A stretch of DNA of 64,000 bases, taken from contig CAYRZQ010000001.1 of NCBI GenBank assembly GCA_964428835.1, forward strand, positions 62,001 through 126,000, written 5' to 3'. The notes beneath the pieces are model-generated. The model made no database searches, was not told where the DNA came from, and saw nothing but the letters and a program-made list of their open reading frames with translations. The position numbers and the translations under genes were made by a program. The stretch comes from JAIXWP01 sp964428835 (GTDB taxonomy: Bacteria > Bacteroidota > Bacteroidia > Flavobacteriales_D > Sanyastnellaceae). Shown one piece after another: positions 16,301 to 25,189 of the stretch (the first letter of the stretch is position 1; each line of letters begins with the position of its first letter).

Positions 16301-18989
16301 TACATACACCTCCAACTTCAATAATTGCCTCATGGGTGTTTCTTTTGAAAATACAACTCCAGGAAACAATACTAGTTTTGTTTGGGACTTTGGAGACAAT
16401 CAAGTAGGAACGGGAGCTAACACTTTCCACACATATCCGCTCGGTGTTTACGATGTTTCTCTTACTGTTACAAATATTCTTGGATGTTCCGCAACCCTTC
16501 TCGTTCCGGATATCTTGAACTTCGGAGATGTAATCGGGCCTTTCAGTGTAGCACTCGACGAAACACCTTGCGCACCGTTTCACGTGGATTTAGCCGCTTA
16601 CAACATCAACGATAACTCATTTAATTATTTCTGGGATTTCAACGATGGAAATGGAGACCCAACGGGCAACACTCAAGTCTCGCATAATTACATTCAGGCC
16701 GGCACATATTGCCCACAGTTGATTATGACTGATCAAAATGGATGTCAAGTATTCGTGGAGTGTGAAAATCCAATCGTTGTCGAGAATCTTACTCTCGAGT
16801 TTGAGCAGCCCGCTGCTATATGTGCAGGTGAAACCGCCTTCATTCAAATTCAAAATGCAGAAAGCTACGAATGGAGCGGTGGGCCTGTCGAATACGACGC
16901 TGTATCAAACTTGTATCAACTTAATCCAACAGAGACTACTACATACACCGTAACAGGAACCTTAGACGACTGCGAGACCACAGAAACCATTACAGTCACC
17001 GTTAACGCGCTTCCGCAATTGACGATTGATGTTCCAGAATACGTTTGTCATCAAGCACCTGGATTTGCAATCGAAACTGCTTTACCACAAGGTGGCAACT
17101 ATTTTATCGATGATGTTCCTACAAACTTTTTCAATCCTTCTCTAAGTCCTGGTATTAAAAATATCCGCTATCACTATACTGATGCGAATGGCTGTTCAAA
17201 TACGATCATGGCGGAGATTCTCATTCGTGAGTTACCTGTTGTTTCAATAGCTCCGATTAGTCCTGTGTGTGAAGACGCCGGATCTCTTATGTTCACTGGC
17301 GGTTTGCCTTTTGGTGGTTACTTTGAGTTCAATGGCGCCCAGGCAACGCACTTCGACACCTCCATTGGAGCGGGCGAATACAGCGCTAGCTACATCTTTA
17401 GCGATAGTTTTGGCTGCGTTAATGATGCTAGCACACCCCTTGTTATTCATGACCTGCCAGTAGTGAACGTGGTGCTTCAGGACGTGTGTCAAAATGTAGG
17501 TCTTGAAATCGGCAATTTCACTGCGGTAAGTGACGGTGAAATCACGAGTTCATTCTGGCAATTCGAAGATGGTCCTGTGTCTCTATCGTTTGTACCTGAG
17601 GGTGTTTACTTTGAAAGTCCGGGTGCGAAAAACATTCATGCCACCTTCACGTCTGAACATGGATGCAGCAGCGATTATGATACGTTAATCAATGTGTTTC
17701 ATGTTCCTGTATCGAGCTTTACACTTGATGATGGTTGTGAGCAAACTAACTTGAATTTCCAATCCACTTCCGTCATTACAGAGGGAGAGATTGTAGGATG
17801 GGAGTGGATTTTTCAAAATAATTCCATCATAGATGATGACAGTATTCAGTATGCGTTTACTGATTGGGGAGTTCTTCCTGTATCTCTTGTTGTAACCAGC
17901 GAACTAGGCTGCAGCGATACGATGACGCATTTTGTAACAGTGCATCCCACACCCGATATTGAGCTGCGTATCGATCCTATTTGCGCAGGTCAAATCGCAT
18001 ATTTCAATCCTAGTATCACTCTCGGAGCTGGAGTTATAACTAATTATGATTGGGAATTTGGTGTTGATATTGACGAACCAAGCACACTTAACTCAGAACA
18101 TTTGTTTGAACTTCCTGGCGAATATTTAATCTCTTTGGACGCTTCTACCAACTTAGGTTGTGTGGGTCATGCGCAAGCAATACTCACGGTGTATCCCAAC
18201 CCAGAGGTTGATTTTCTTATAGAACGCACCACGTACTGTGCGGGTGAAATCATTGAAGCAATCGACTTATCGTCTGTTTCAGTGCCCAGTAGTATTGTAT
18301 CGTGGGATTGGTTCATGGGTCCTAATCTTGTGGATGAAGCTCAAAACGCTTCGTTTCACTTTACTGAGGCTGGATTATGGGATCTGACGTTACGCGCGAC
18401 AACCAACCATGGATGTTCATCTGATAGCACAATTGAGCATTTGGTTCAAATCTATCCCAAGCCAATTGCGGGTTTCAATGTAGTCGATGATGAGGTGACA
18501 ATGCTTCAGCCGGTAATCGAAATTGCAAACGCATCGAGCTTTGATGTGACCAATTGGCTTTATGATTTTGGAGATGGAAACCTAAGTAGTTATAGCGAAG
18601 GTCCGCATGAATACGCCAATTGGGGCGATTACATTATCACTCAAATTGTATCCAATACCTTTGGTTGCTCAGACACCACTCGTCGTGAAATATCCATCAA
18701 GCCTGAGCTCTTATTCTACATTCCCAATGCTTTCACACCAGATGGAAATGGCAACAACGATGTTTTCAAGCCATCTTTTTATGGCAGTGAAGTCTTACAG
18801 TATGAATTTACAATTTTTGATCGCTGGGGAAAGATTGTGTTCACCACAGCTGAAGTAGAAGGTTGCTGGGATGGTTCAGTTAAAGGAGTGGAGGCGCAAG
18901 ATGGAGTGTACAATTGGACGATGAAATACAGAAGCAAGGACAATCCTGTATTGGCTGTGGAACAAGGCAGCGTTACACTTTTGAGATAG
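13320..18989 (+). CDS. Large secreted PKD-repeat adhesin with type-B T9SS sorting domain
   Basis: 1889 residues. The start appears to be GTG at 13320 (MTPIHSKLLKAL), followed by a signal peptide ending ALSHGQ. The body is a string of PKD/Ig-like domains with the usual WDFGDG-type cores (ISWDFGDGSAPV, SWDFNEDGIED, FVWDFGDNQVG, WDFNDGNGDP, LYDFGDGNLSS) and paired cysteines. The last 90 residues (FYIPNAFTPDGNGNNDVFKP..., FDRWGKIVF, WDGSVKG..., GVYNWTMKY) are the gliding-motility-associated C-terminal (type-B, CHU_C) T9SS sorting domain. Such proteins are exported by T9SS and held at the surface, often with a PorP/SprF partner. The 3' end overlaps the convergent glycosyltransferase by 17 bp. Base composition shifts within the gene near 17.2 kb. 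Confidence 0.9.
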   Translation: MTPIHSKLLKALRIIALITALFATALSHGQVTFQAVQTSGCAPFGVVINVTAPTSGITSYSWVITTPTGTQLTASNAQYVSIFNNPGTYDVSLTINGNQNQTINDYITVYARPDATFSVDDPSGCFPHCVTFTNTSTPGTGAITQINWDYGNGSTGNGAVSNHCYSTVGNYSPVLSITDENGCFDTFLMSGGIQVTDNFPTAAFTSESFASCTSPATFNFQNSSTGNGALTSTWNFGNGQEQTVSGTTQTSQTYTALGTYPVCLTVTDAEDCSSEVCHDVQLLSAPNPQFTVSATTICAGQGVTFTNTTTPTPTTFAWDFDGNGTVDSQAANPSYIYSGTGTFQPSLTVSYGPGCDATLSNSVAINVQSSLTATISATSTSGCTAPFTTTLSANVVGSGTFSYNWIIGGQSVGTTQSINHTFNNTGSFGVAVQITSSSGCSAALSQSNFITVQTPSISFEAPTTLCFNEPFIPSNFTISGGATVTSYSWDFNEDGIEDSNESSPSYTYTAHGSYSPSVTVTTANGCTTSFTVPEPISVQAPILPTFSASNTISCAGQGIEFCIPALDGNQYSWNFHDQTGWIPMGETETCIEHIYEDTGYFDLSLSIISGACNLIDTLPNYIYIEPPVALFEFNVSCSDMLTVTVSDQSIGAEGLSWDFGDGSAPVTNVTEYTHTYADYGEYEIILTATSSTMSCPDEKSHIVGLAVPSSELQFNNTNGCGPLPVTISNSQWNSHWDVSISNGYEIHVDYQHESEQWLTVYTHDGITDSIYTPLEGNYWPTINFLYEGCYDFTISSLNAYGCPSTAFYEDAACVTSSFDFAAFTISAVDPCVDVSYTLTPTASNIVSSSWTFSDGTTSSDIAPTHSFSPPYDYTAGISATVVATNAFGCTSEVTQVVSIDLPAIPSFTVPAGPFCQNSPISFTNTTQGSYVSSSWDFVDPGSGSNNTSSLTNPQHAFSANGFYNVCLTVVSANGCERTYCMDNGVEIANPAVSFTYTSNFNNCLMGVSFENTTPGNNTSFVWDFGDNQVGTGANTFHTYPLGVYDVSLTVTNILGCSATLLVPDILNFGDVIGPFSVALDETPCAPFHVDLAAYNINDNSFNYFWDFNDGNGDPTGNTQVSHNYIQAGTYCPQLIMTDQNGCQVFVECENPIVVENLTLEFEQPAAICAGETAFIQIQNAESYEWSGGPVEYDAVSNLYQLNPTETTTYTVTGTLDDCETTETITVTVNALPQLTIDVPEYVCHQAPGFAIETALPQGGNYFIDDVPTNFFNPSLSPGIKNIRYHYTDANGCSNTIMAEILIRELPVVSIAPISPVCEDAGSLMFTGGLPFGGYFEFNGAQATHFDTSIGAGEYSASYIFSDSFGCVNDASTPLVIHDLPVVNVVLQDVCQNVGLEIGNFTAVSDGEITSSFWQFEDGPVSLSFVPEGVYFESPGAKNIHATFTSEHGCSSDYDTLINVFHVPVSSFTLDDGCEQTNLNFQSTSVITEGEIVGWEWIFQNNSIIDDDSIQYAFTDWGVLPVSLVVTSELGCSDTMTHFVTVHPTPDIELRIDPICAGQIAYFNPSITLGAGVITNYDWEFGVDIDEPSTLNSEHLFELPGEYLISLDASTNLGCVGHAQAILTVYPNPEVDFLIERTTYCAGEIIEAIDLSSVSVPSSIVSWDWFMGPNLVDEAQNASFHFTEAGLWDLTLRATTNHGCSSDSTIEHLVQIYPKPIAGFNVVDDEVTMLQPVIEIANASSFDVTNWLYDFGDGNLSSYSEGPHEYANWGDYIITQIVSNTFGCSDTTRREISIKPELLFYIPNAFTPDGNGNNDVFKPSFYGSEVLQYEFTIFDRWGKIVFTTAEVEGCWDGSVKGVEAQDGVYNWTMKYRSKDNPVLAVEQGSVTLLR

Positions 18990-20007
18990 CTTTGAGCAAC
19001 TCTTGAGTGCGGTTTTGTTCACTGTATTTCTTTTCAATTTTTTTTCTGGCCGCAATCATTTTTTCTGCCGAATGAATGTTCGGTATTATTTCTAAAATTG
19101 CTTTCAGGGCCTGTACATCCTTTGATTTTAAAATGAATCCTTCTTCGCCAACGATGTCTGGCATTGCAGCAATGTCTGAAACCACAGGAATACAGCCGCA
19201 CAGCATTGCTTCGCACAATGCATTTGGAAAACCCTCAGAAAGGGAAAGCTGGAGATAGATCATTGATTTATTGTAAAAATCAACGAGGTCTTCATTTTTC
19301 ACTTCGGGTATAAAAACTAGATTTTCTGTGTCGCTTGTTCTATTACCCCCGATTACGATAAACGTGAAGTTTGGCAATAATGGCGCTACTTGGGTAATTA
19401 GGTCAATTCCCTTTAAAACAAATCTTCTTTCTTCTTCCAGTCCACCGGCAACGGTGACACAAATCTGCTGTCGTTTTTTTGAGTGGTCCAGCGGCCATTT
19501 GTTTCCATCATAACCATTGGGTATTTCGATAAATGGCGTACCTAAATTCTTGATATAATGTTGAATCCCTTGAAATCTGGGTGCTCCGCCGAAATAGCGC
19601 TGCTCGCTTCTAATGAGCGAATGATGCACCGGTAGAATGATGTCGGCATTACGATAGGAAAAATTCAAAGCATATCTCATCCACTTGTTATGAAAGCCTC
19701 CGTAACCTATTGAGGGAATTGAAACCGCGTCGTAACCACCAACAACTATAATGAGTTTCTTTCTAAAAAACCTTTTGAATAAGGCCGGTATGAGGGAATG
19801 ATAGCCCCCAAACTGACATACGATGTGGTCGTAATTTCTCTGGACCAGTAAGCGAAAAGTGAGGCCTATCAAAGCCAAGGGAAGCTTCCACTTCGCACTG
19901 GGAGCAAAAAGTATTTCGTGCACTTCATATTCTAACGAAAGACTCTTTAAATCTTTTATGACGAATGTGGAGCGAGAAGGGTATATGTATAATAGCTTTG
20001 GTCGCAT
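18973..20007 (-). CDS. Glycosyltransferase, GT4-like (GT-B fold)
   Basis: 344 residues. The N-terminal half begins MRPKLLYIYPSRSTFVIKD and contains a Rossmann-like acceptor domain; the C-terminal half has the nucleotide-sugar binding part with LSEGFPNALCEAMLCGCIPVVSD, whose E-x7-E motif (SEGFPNALCEA) is typical of GT4 enzymes. It probably adds a sugar to a lipid-linked or capsular intermediate at the cytoplasmic face. The divergent flippase-like gene starts 30 bp away, so the two probably belong to one polysaccharide function. Donor and acceptor are unknown. The last 17 bp overlap the adhesin gene on the other strand. Confidence 0.87.
   Translation of the reverse strand: MRPKLLYIYPSRSTFVIKDLKSLSLEYEVHEILFAPSAKWKLPLALIGLTFRLLVQRNYDHIVCQFGGYHSLIPALFKRFFRKKLIIVVGGYDAVSIPSIGYGGFHNKWMRYALNFSYRNADIILPVHHSLIRSEQRYFGGAPRFQGIQHYIKNLGTPFIEIPNGYDGNKWPLDHSKKRQQICVTVAGGLEEERRFVLKGIDLITQVAPLLPNFTFIVIGGNRTSDTENLVFIPEVKNEDLVDFYNKSMIYLQLSLSEGFPNALCEAMLCGCIPVVSDIAAMPDIVGEEGFILKSKDVQALKAILEIIPNIHSAEKMIAARKKIEKKYSEQNRTQELLKAISKV
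19993..20000 (+). promoter_or_regulatory. Possible -7 element for the flippase gene
   Basis: TAGCTTTG fits TAnnTTTG, 38 bp before the ATG at 20038, but no TTG lies at the expected distance. It is inside the start of the divergent glycosyltransferase gene. Confidence 0.3.
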
Positions 20008-20017
20008 TAGATATTGG

Positions 20018-20051
20018 CAAATTTAGGTGAACAAAGCATGAGGCTCAGCAA
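20018..20051 (-). promoter_or_regulatory. Bacteroidota-type promoter for the glycosyltransferase gene
   Basis: On the minus strand TAAATTTG (20025-20018) and TTG (20051-20049) are 23 bp apart. The gene start is at 20007, giving a very short leader. It overlaps the beginning of the flippase gene. Confidence 0.45.
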
Positions 20052-21483
20052 GCGCGTAATTGAATCTTTGATTTTCACAGTGGTGAGCTCATTGCCTTTT
20101 TTGAGCGCCTTGGTTTTATTGCCTTTTTACAGTAACAATCTGAATACTGAAGACTTTGGTCGATTGAACGTTTATATCAGTATTTCCTTGTTGTTTCAAG
20201 TAATCACCAGTTTGGGCGTAGAGCAATATGTACCCATTTTGCTAAATGACAATAGTAAGAATGAAGAATCAAAGAGGCTATTTTACTCTCGTGCTATCGG
20301 TCTGCAATTGTTATCTGGTCTGTTTATTACTGGCGTCTTTTTCATTGTTGGAAAAGCTGTTTTCCAAGCGGTTTTTCCGTCTGAAACCATTTCTTTTTGG
20401 CCATACGGCTTTATGAGTATTGTAACGGGTTTTTTAAACGGCTACTTCAGAACACAAACGACGTATCAGACCTATCAGCAAGAGCGTAAGAAGTTCTATT
20501 TTTCCAATATTTTCAATTTTCTATTTACGGTAGTCTTATCCATTTTCTTTCTTGATTTCTTCGGACAAAACGTGATGGGACCCTTAATGGGACGCTTGGT
20601 AAGTGGTTTTTTAATTTTCCTGTTGGCGCTCTATTTTCAACAAAAGCAATCTCTGCCTAGACTCGAGGTGAGGGGAAGTAAAGAGATTTTGGTTATTAGC
20701 TCCACGATGTTTGGCTATACGCTATTGATGTGGCTTTTGAATTATGTGGATCGTTTCATTATCACCAATGCATGCACGATGACAGATGTGGCGATTTATG
20801 ATTTCGCAACCAAATGTCTATCTCCTGTTGAGTTTTTATTGATGGGCCTTGGTGGATTTATCTTACCGAAAATTTACTCAAGTTGGGAGGGCGATTACAC
20901 GCAGCCTCCCATGTCGAAGGCTAAAACCTTGCTGCATTCCTATTTAGTAGCTTCTGTTTTTGGTGTTTTGTGCTGTATGATTGGAATTCCCCTAATTGCA
21001 CCCTGGTTTGTAAAGAATTCAGAGTTGTATAATTCGTTTTCATTGCTCGGTATTGTGGGTATTTCTTATTTCACCCGAGCATTATTCAGTTTGTATATGG
21101 GAATTTTGATGTTGCGCAAAGAGCCACTGCGCCTGGTATATGCATTGTTTTATAGCTCCATTATTCAAGTATTCTTACTTATGCTGCTTGTTCCTGACTA
21201 CGGAATATTAGGGGCGGTTTTGGGGGTAAGCGCAGGTAAAATTTTCTCATTGATTTTCCTCTACTGGCAATTGCGGACACGCGTAGAACTAGATATCAAC
21301 TATCAAAAAATGATTGCTTACCCTGGATTGGTTGCAATTGTTCTTATTGCTTCCTTCATTGGCGAGAACCATATAGGCTACGTTGCATCCACTTCATGCG
21401 CGGCCTTGTTATCTGTCCTATTAACGCTCTTTTTCTTTAGAAAGGACCTTGAGCGCGCCAAGAGGCTTTTGTTTGAAAATTAG
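20038..21483 (+). CDS. Polysaccharide flippase (Wzx/MATE-like)
   Basis: With the ATG at 20038 the protein has 481 residues; an in-frame TTG at 20014 would add eight. It has about 12-14 hydrophobic helices throughout (SLIFTVVSSLPFLSALVLLPFY, LLSGLFITGVFFIVGKAVF, FTVVLSIFFLDFF, SVFGVLCCMIGIPLIAPWF, IFLYWQL). The layout is that of the polysaccharide-transport family that flips undecaprenyl-linked oligosaccharides across the inner membrane. It is divergent from a glycosyltransferase. The substrate cannot be read from sequence. Confidence 0.87.
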   Translation: MRLSKRVIESLIFTVVSSLPFLSALVLLPFYSNNLNTEDFGRLNVYISISLLFQVITSLGVEQYVPILLNDNSKNEESKRLFYSRAIGLQLLSGLFITGVFFIVGKAVFQAVFPSETISFWPYGFMSIVTGFLNGYFRTQTTYQTYQQERKKFYFSNIFNFLFTVVLSIFFLDFFGQNVMGPLMGRLVSGFLIFLLALYFQQKQSLPRLEVRGSKEILVISSTMFGYTLLMWLLNYVDRFIITNACTMTDVAIYDFATKCLSPVEFLLMGLGGFILPKIYSSWEGDYTQPPMSKAKTLLHSYLVASVFGVLCCMIGIPLIAPWFVKNSELYNSFSLLGIVGISYFTRALFSLYMGILMLRKEPLRLVYALFYSSIIQVFLLMLLVPDYGILGAVLGVSAGKIFSLIFLYWQLRTRVELDINYQKMIAYPGLVAIVLIASFIGENHIGYVASTSCAALLSVLLTLFFFRKDLERAKRLLFEN

Positions 21484-21485
21484 GC

Positions 21486-22235
21486 CTATAAAACGTTTAT
21501 ACGGGCACCCAGTTCGTCTCTATAGTTTCCTCCGACGGGGATCTCTTTATGCAAATCTTGCATGATGACATTGCCACCGAGAATTGCCTCGATTTTATCC
21601 ATGTTCACGATGAAGGAGCGATGCACGCGTTGAAACATTTTCGATGGCATTTTTTTCTCCACATCTTTCATCGTTGCGTGAATGGTGTATTTGTGATCTT
21701 TGGTTATCACTTGTACATAATCCTTCAATGCTTCCACGAAGTAGATGTCTGAAGTATTGAGTTTGACGAGACGTGATTGGTGTTTTACGAAAAGATGTTC
21801 TGCCTCTGACTTGAATTGACTGAGTGATTTAAGTAGGTCATTTTCAACTCTGAGCTCTTGTTCTTTTTTGTGCTTGTGCAACGCCATCTCGATGGTGGTG
21901 TGCAGGTCTATTTCTTTGAAGGGCTTGAGTATGTAGCCATGCGGCTCAGTGATCTTAGCCTTATTGAGCGTTGCCTCATCAGCATAGGCAGTTAGGAAAA
22001 TAACAGGAATATTGATGGCTTCCTTGATTTTGGCCGCTGCTTCTATCCCAGTCATATCACCTTTGAGCATAATGTCCATAAGTGCTATTTCGGGTTTATG
22101 CTCTAGCGCCATTTCTATCGCTTTCAAGCCATTGTCTGCTTGTGCTATCACATTGTATCCGAGCTTAGTTAAGCTGCGCTCAATGTCCTTTCTCACAATG
22201 CTTTCGTCTTCTACAATTAGTATGTTGGTAGCCAT
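21486..22235 (-). CDS. LytTR-family response regulator
   Basis: 249 residues. The receiver domain (1-120) has the acidic pocket VEDE, phospho-acceptor Asp54 in LMDIML, Thr82 and Lys104 in YILKPF. A linker is followed by a LytTR DNA-binding domain (about 150-249: LVKLNTSDIYFVEALKDYVQV, FQRVHRSFIVNMDKI). It lies 52 bp downstream of the HisKA_2 kinase, in the same direction, and is its likely partner. LytTR regulators typically bind pairs of short direct repeats upstream of targets, which I did not find here. Confidence 0.93.
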   Translation of the reverse strand: MATNILIVEDESIVRKDIERSLTKLGYNVIAQADNGLKAIEMALEHKPEIALMDIMLKGDMTGIEAAAKIKEAINIPVIFLTAYADEATLNKAKITEPHGYILKPFKEIDLHTTIEMALHKHKKEQELRVENDLLKSLSQFKSEAEHLFVKHQSRLVKLNTSDIYFVEALKDYVQVITKDHKYTIHATMKDVEKKMPSKMFQRVHRSFIVNMDKIEAILGGNVIMQDLHKEIPVGGNYRDELGARINVL

Positions 22236-22287
22236 CTCGGTGCAGTATTGAAGTGATCTTTAAAGAGGGTGCAATCTTAAGAAAGGA

Positions 22288-25182
22288 TCACAAACGTTTA
22301 TCAAAAATAATTAAAAAAGATGTACCATCCGATGCGTCCACTTCAATTGTTCCATCTAATTGTTCGGTGAGTGAATAAACCAATTGAACACCAAGCGAAT
22401 CAGTCTTCTCGAATTTGAAATTTTCTGGAAGTCCAATTCCATCATCTGATATTTGGAGGAAAATTCTATTGTTCTTTTCTTTTAACGAGATTGAAAGTTT
22501 TCCTTTGGAGCGTCCTGTGTATGCGTATTTCAGCGCGTTACTCACTAATTCGTTTACGATCAATCCACACGGAATTGCTTGGTCGATGCTCATTTCCACC
22601 TCATCCACATCTGCAACAAAGTCAACATGACAATTTTGAAGTCTATAGCTCTGAATGAGGTTGTAGCTCAAGCTCTTAATGTACTCTGAGAAGTTGATAC
22701 TGGAAAAGTCTGTGGTGCGATAGAGCGTCTCGTGTATGAAGGACATACTCTTGATTCTGTTTTGACTTTCTTTCAAAATCTCGAGTGTTCCAGGATCGTT
22801 TACATAAGAAGTTTGAAGATTTAGAATGCTGGAAATCACTTGCAAATTATTCTTCACGCGGTGATGTACTTCTTGTAATAGCACTTCTTTCTCTTTGAGT
22901 GAGTCTCTGATTTTTCTATCAATTTCCTTTCGCTCTGTATTGTCATAAAAGAGACAAGAAACTTCTTCGAGTTTTTCATCAAGATAGACTGGATTCAAGA
23001 ATGCTTGAAGCCAAATGACTTTGTTGTCTTTGCTTCGCAGCGGAATCTCAAATTGACGCGGCTTTCCTTTGAAGGCGTCATCAAAAAATGTGAGCTGGCC
23101 CTGGTAGAAGTCCATCTCCAAATGGCGCTCGAATATGTTCTGAATATTTGTTGTAATTCTAAGGTCTTCTTTAAGTTCTGATTTTGCCCACTTGACAAGA
23201 TTATTATTCAACGATGTGATACAACGATCTTTATTCATCGTCCATATCATCATGTTTTCGGTACTATTGAAGATGGACTCCAGTTTTGCTTTTTGCTCTA
23301 ATGCCTTTCTTTCATTCGCGCGAATCTCTGTAATATCTCGAGATACACCCATCGATCCAACGACATCTCCCTTATCATTTACAATCAGAGAAGCCGAGAG
23401 ATAGCTTGTAAATACTTTGCCTGCCTTTGTAATATTTTGTACTTCGCCAGAATATGAACCTTGCCAAGCGAGCGTATCCATTACTTCGAAAAGTGATTCT
23501 TTATCAATGTACAATATTTCCAAGGGTTTGCCCAGGACTTCTTCGGCCTCGTAACCAAACTGAAGCTGCGACGCTTTGTTAAACTCTATGAGGTTTCCAT
23601 TTTCATCACAAGCGATGATCATATCGAGTGAAGACTCAATGATATTTCGATTGTAGTTTTTCTGCTCTTCTAATTTTCTCTGTGTGAGTTTATGTTCTTC
23701 AATCTCTCTTTTGAGAACATTATTTATTTCCTCAATGATACGAACGCGCATTTGCTCTTGCACAAGTTGCATTCGCTCACTGATATTGTTCAAAGAAATT
23801 TGAATCGATGGCTTACTCTCATAGATAGTTAGGGTGGACAGAATACCTACATCTACTTCCTGACCGCGTTGGTTTTTTATTCTAATTTCTTTATAATCCA
23901 GTTCTTCCCCTTCGCGCACAGCGGCAAGGTCATTCTTTATATCGAGCTTGTAATCGTCTACTATATAGTCCGTGAAGTAATCATCATAAATTTCGTCTTC
24001 ATCTTCTACACCAAGAAGATCAATGGCGCTAGAGTTTACATACTTTATTTTATCATCCGTAAGAATGATGACTGCGGTCGGTGAATTCTCCAGGAGATTT
24101 TTGAAGCGAACTGCAGTCTGTTCGAGAGTAAACTCGGCCTTTTTCTTTGCTGTGATATCATGCAATACAAGAACTTTTACTATTTCATTTTTGTAGGTCA
24201 GTTCTGTACCTGTTACTTCAAGAAAAATAGGTCGTCCATTTCTATCGAAAGTTCTGATTTCGCTTTTGTTTGCCGACGAAATCATTAATGAAGACTCTAT
24301 TCTGTCAAGGTCGATAGGAGCTATGAAATCGGTAATCTTTTTTCCCAAGATATCAATTCTTGAGAAATAGCCGTAAAGCACGGCAAACTGATCATTCACA
24401 TCAATGATTACTCTTTTAGGATCTACAAACACCACACTTTCATGTGAAACGTTTGCGAGTGTTTTGAAGCGTTGTTCACTTTCCTGAAGAGCTCGTTCTG
24501 CCTGTTTTTGCTCGGTTATATCGATAATGGTACCGCTAATTATTTTCTGACCTTGACTGTCGATTTCCATGAACGTGTTTTCAAGGCACGTAATAATTTG
24601 ACCATCTTTTTTCTTTAGCTGTAATTCGAAATTTACGAGAACAGGATTTTCTTTTATCCTTTGTAAAAATAAATCTCTGTCTTCTTTTGTCGGATAGTGT
24701 GAATAAGCACTTTTCGCTAGCAGTTCGGCTTCATTTTCGTAACCCAGCATTTGTGCAAATGCCAGATTGCAGCTAATGATTCCACCTTCAAAGTATGTAC
24801 GATATACACCAGCTACATTTTTTTCAAAGAGCAATTTATATTGATTAATCATGCTCTTTTCTCTGTGAGGTGTTACCCTCATGAGAGCAAAAAGATTAGT
24901 GCTAATCTGCAGTTTCGTAAGACTTAAAACCTCATTTGGAAGGCAATCTGATTTTGAATAATATCCGGTGGTTTCAAGACTTTCAATGATTTCTTTTTTC
25001 TTCTCCTCGGCTATTATATGATCGATGACTTGGGCAATGGGCTCGCCGATATATTTTTCAGCCTTATTGTAATAGTCCTTGAAAGCGTTATTGCAGGCGA
25101 TAATAGAAAAGTCATCCAAGCTGATAACAGCGAGGATGTCGTAAGGGTGGTTCAATATGTCCGCAAATTGCGGTTGATTCAT
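22288..25182 (-). CDS. Multi-PAS sensor histidine kinase (HisKA_2 type), soluble
   Basis: 964 residues with no membrane helix, so it is predicted to be cytoplasmic. At least five, probably six, PAS/PAC modules fill residues 10-760 (repeated GTIIDITEQKQAE, LHDITAKKKAE, GVSRDITEIRANE and FYDNTERKEID ends). The kinase core is of the HisKA_2/HWE-related type: EVHHRVKNNLQVISSIL with His773/His774, N box IVNELVSNALKYAY, G box ISDDGIGLPENF, and GVQLVYSLTEQLDG. It is followed by the LytTR regulator and preceded by 7 bp by the MORN-repeat gene, which suggests a three-gene unit. The input signal is unknown. Confidence 0.93.
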   Translation of the reverse strand: MNQPQFADILNHPYDILAVISLDDFSIIACNNAFKDYYNKAEKYIGEPIAQVIDHIIAEEKKKEIIESLETTGYYSKSDCLPNEVLSLTKLQISTNLFALMRVTPHREKSMINQYKLLFEKNVAGVYRTYFEGGIISCNLAFAQMLGYENEAELLAKSAYSHYPTKEDRDLFLQRIKENPVLVNFELQLKKKDGQIITCLENTFMEIDSQGQKIISGTIIDITEQKQAERALQESEQRFKTLANVSHESVVFVDPKRVIIDVNDQFAVLYGYFSRIDILGKKITDFIAPIDLDRIESSLMISSANKSEIRTFDRNGRPIFLEVTGTELTYKNEIVKVLVLHDITAKKKAEFTLEQTAVRFKNLLENSPTAVIILTDDKIKYVNSSAIDLLGVEDEDEIYDDYFTDYIVDDYKLDIKNDLAAVREGEELDYKEIRIKNQRGQEVDVGILSTLTIYESKPSIQISLNNISERMQLVQEQMRVRIIEEINNVLKREIEEHKLTQRKLEEQKNYNRNIIESSLDMIIACDENGNLIEFNKASQLQFGYEAEEVLGKPLEILYIDKESLFEVMDTLAWQGSYSGEVQNITKAGKVFTSYLSASLIVNDKGDVVGSMGVSRDITEIRANERKALEQKAKLESIFNSTENMMIWTMNKDRCITSLNNNLVKWAKSELKEDLRITTNIQNIFERHLEMDFYQGQLTFFDDAFKGKPRQFEIPLRSKDNKVIWLQAFLNPVYLDEKLEEVSCLFYDNTERKEIDRKIRDSLKEKEVLLQEVHHRVKNNLQVISSILNLQTSYVNDPGTLEILKESQNRIKSMSFIHETLYRTTDFSSINFSEYIKSLSYNLIQSYRLQNCHVDFVADVDEVEMSIDQAIPCGLIVNELVSNALKYAYTGRSKGKLSISLKEKNNRIFLQISDDGIGLPENFKFEKTDSLGVQLVYSLTEQLDGTIEVDASDGTSFLIIFDKRL

Positions 25183-25189
25183 AGGGTGT

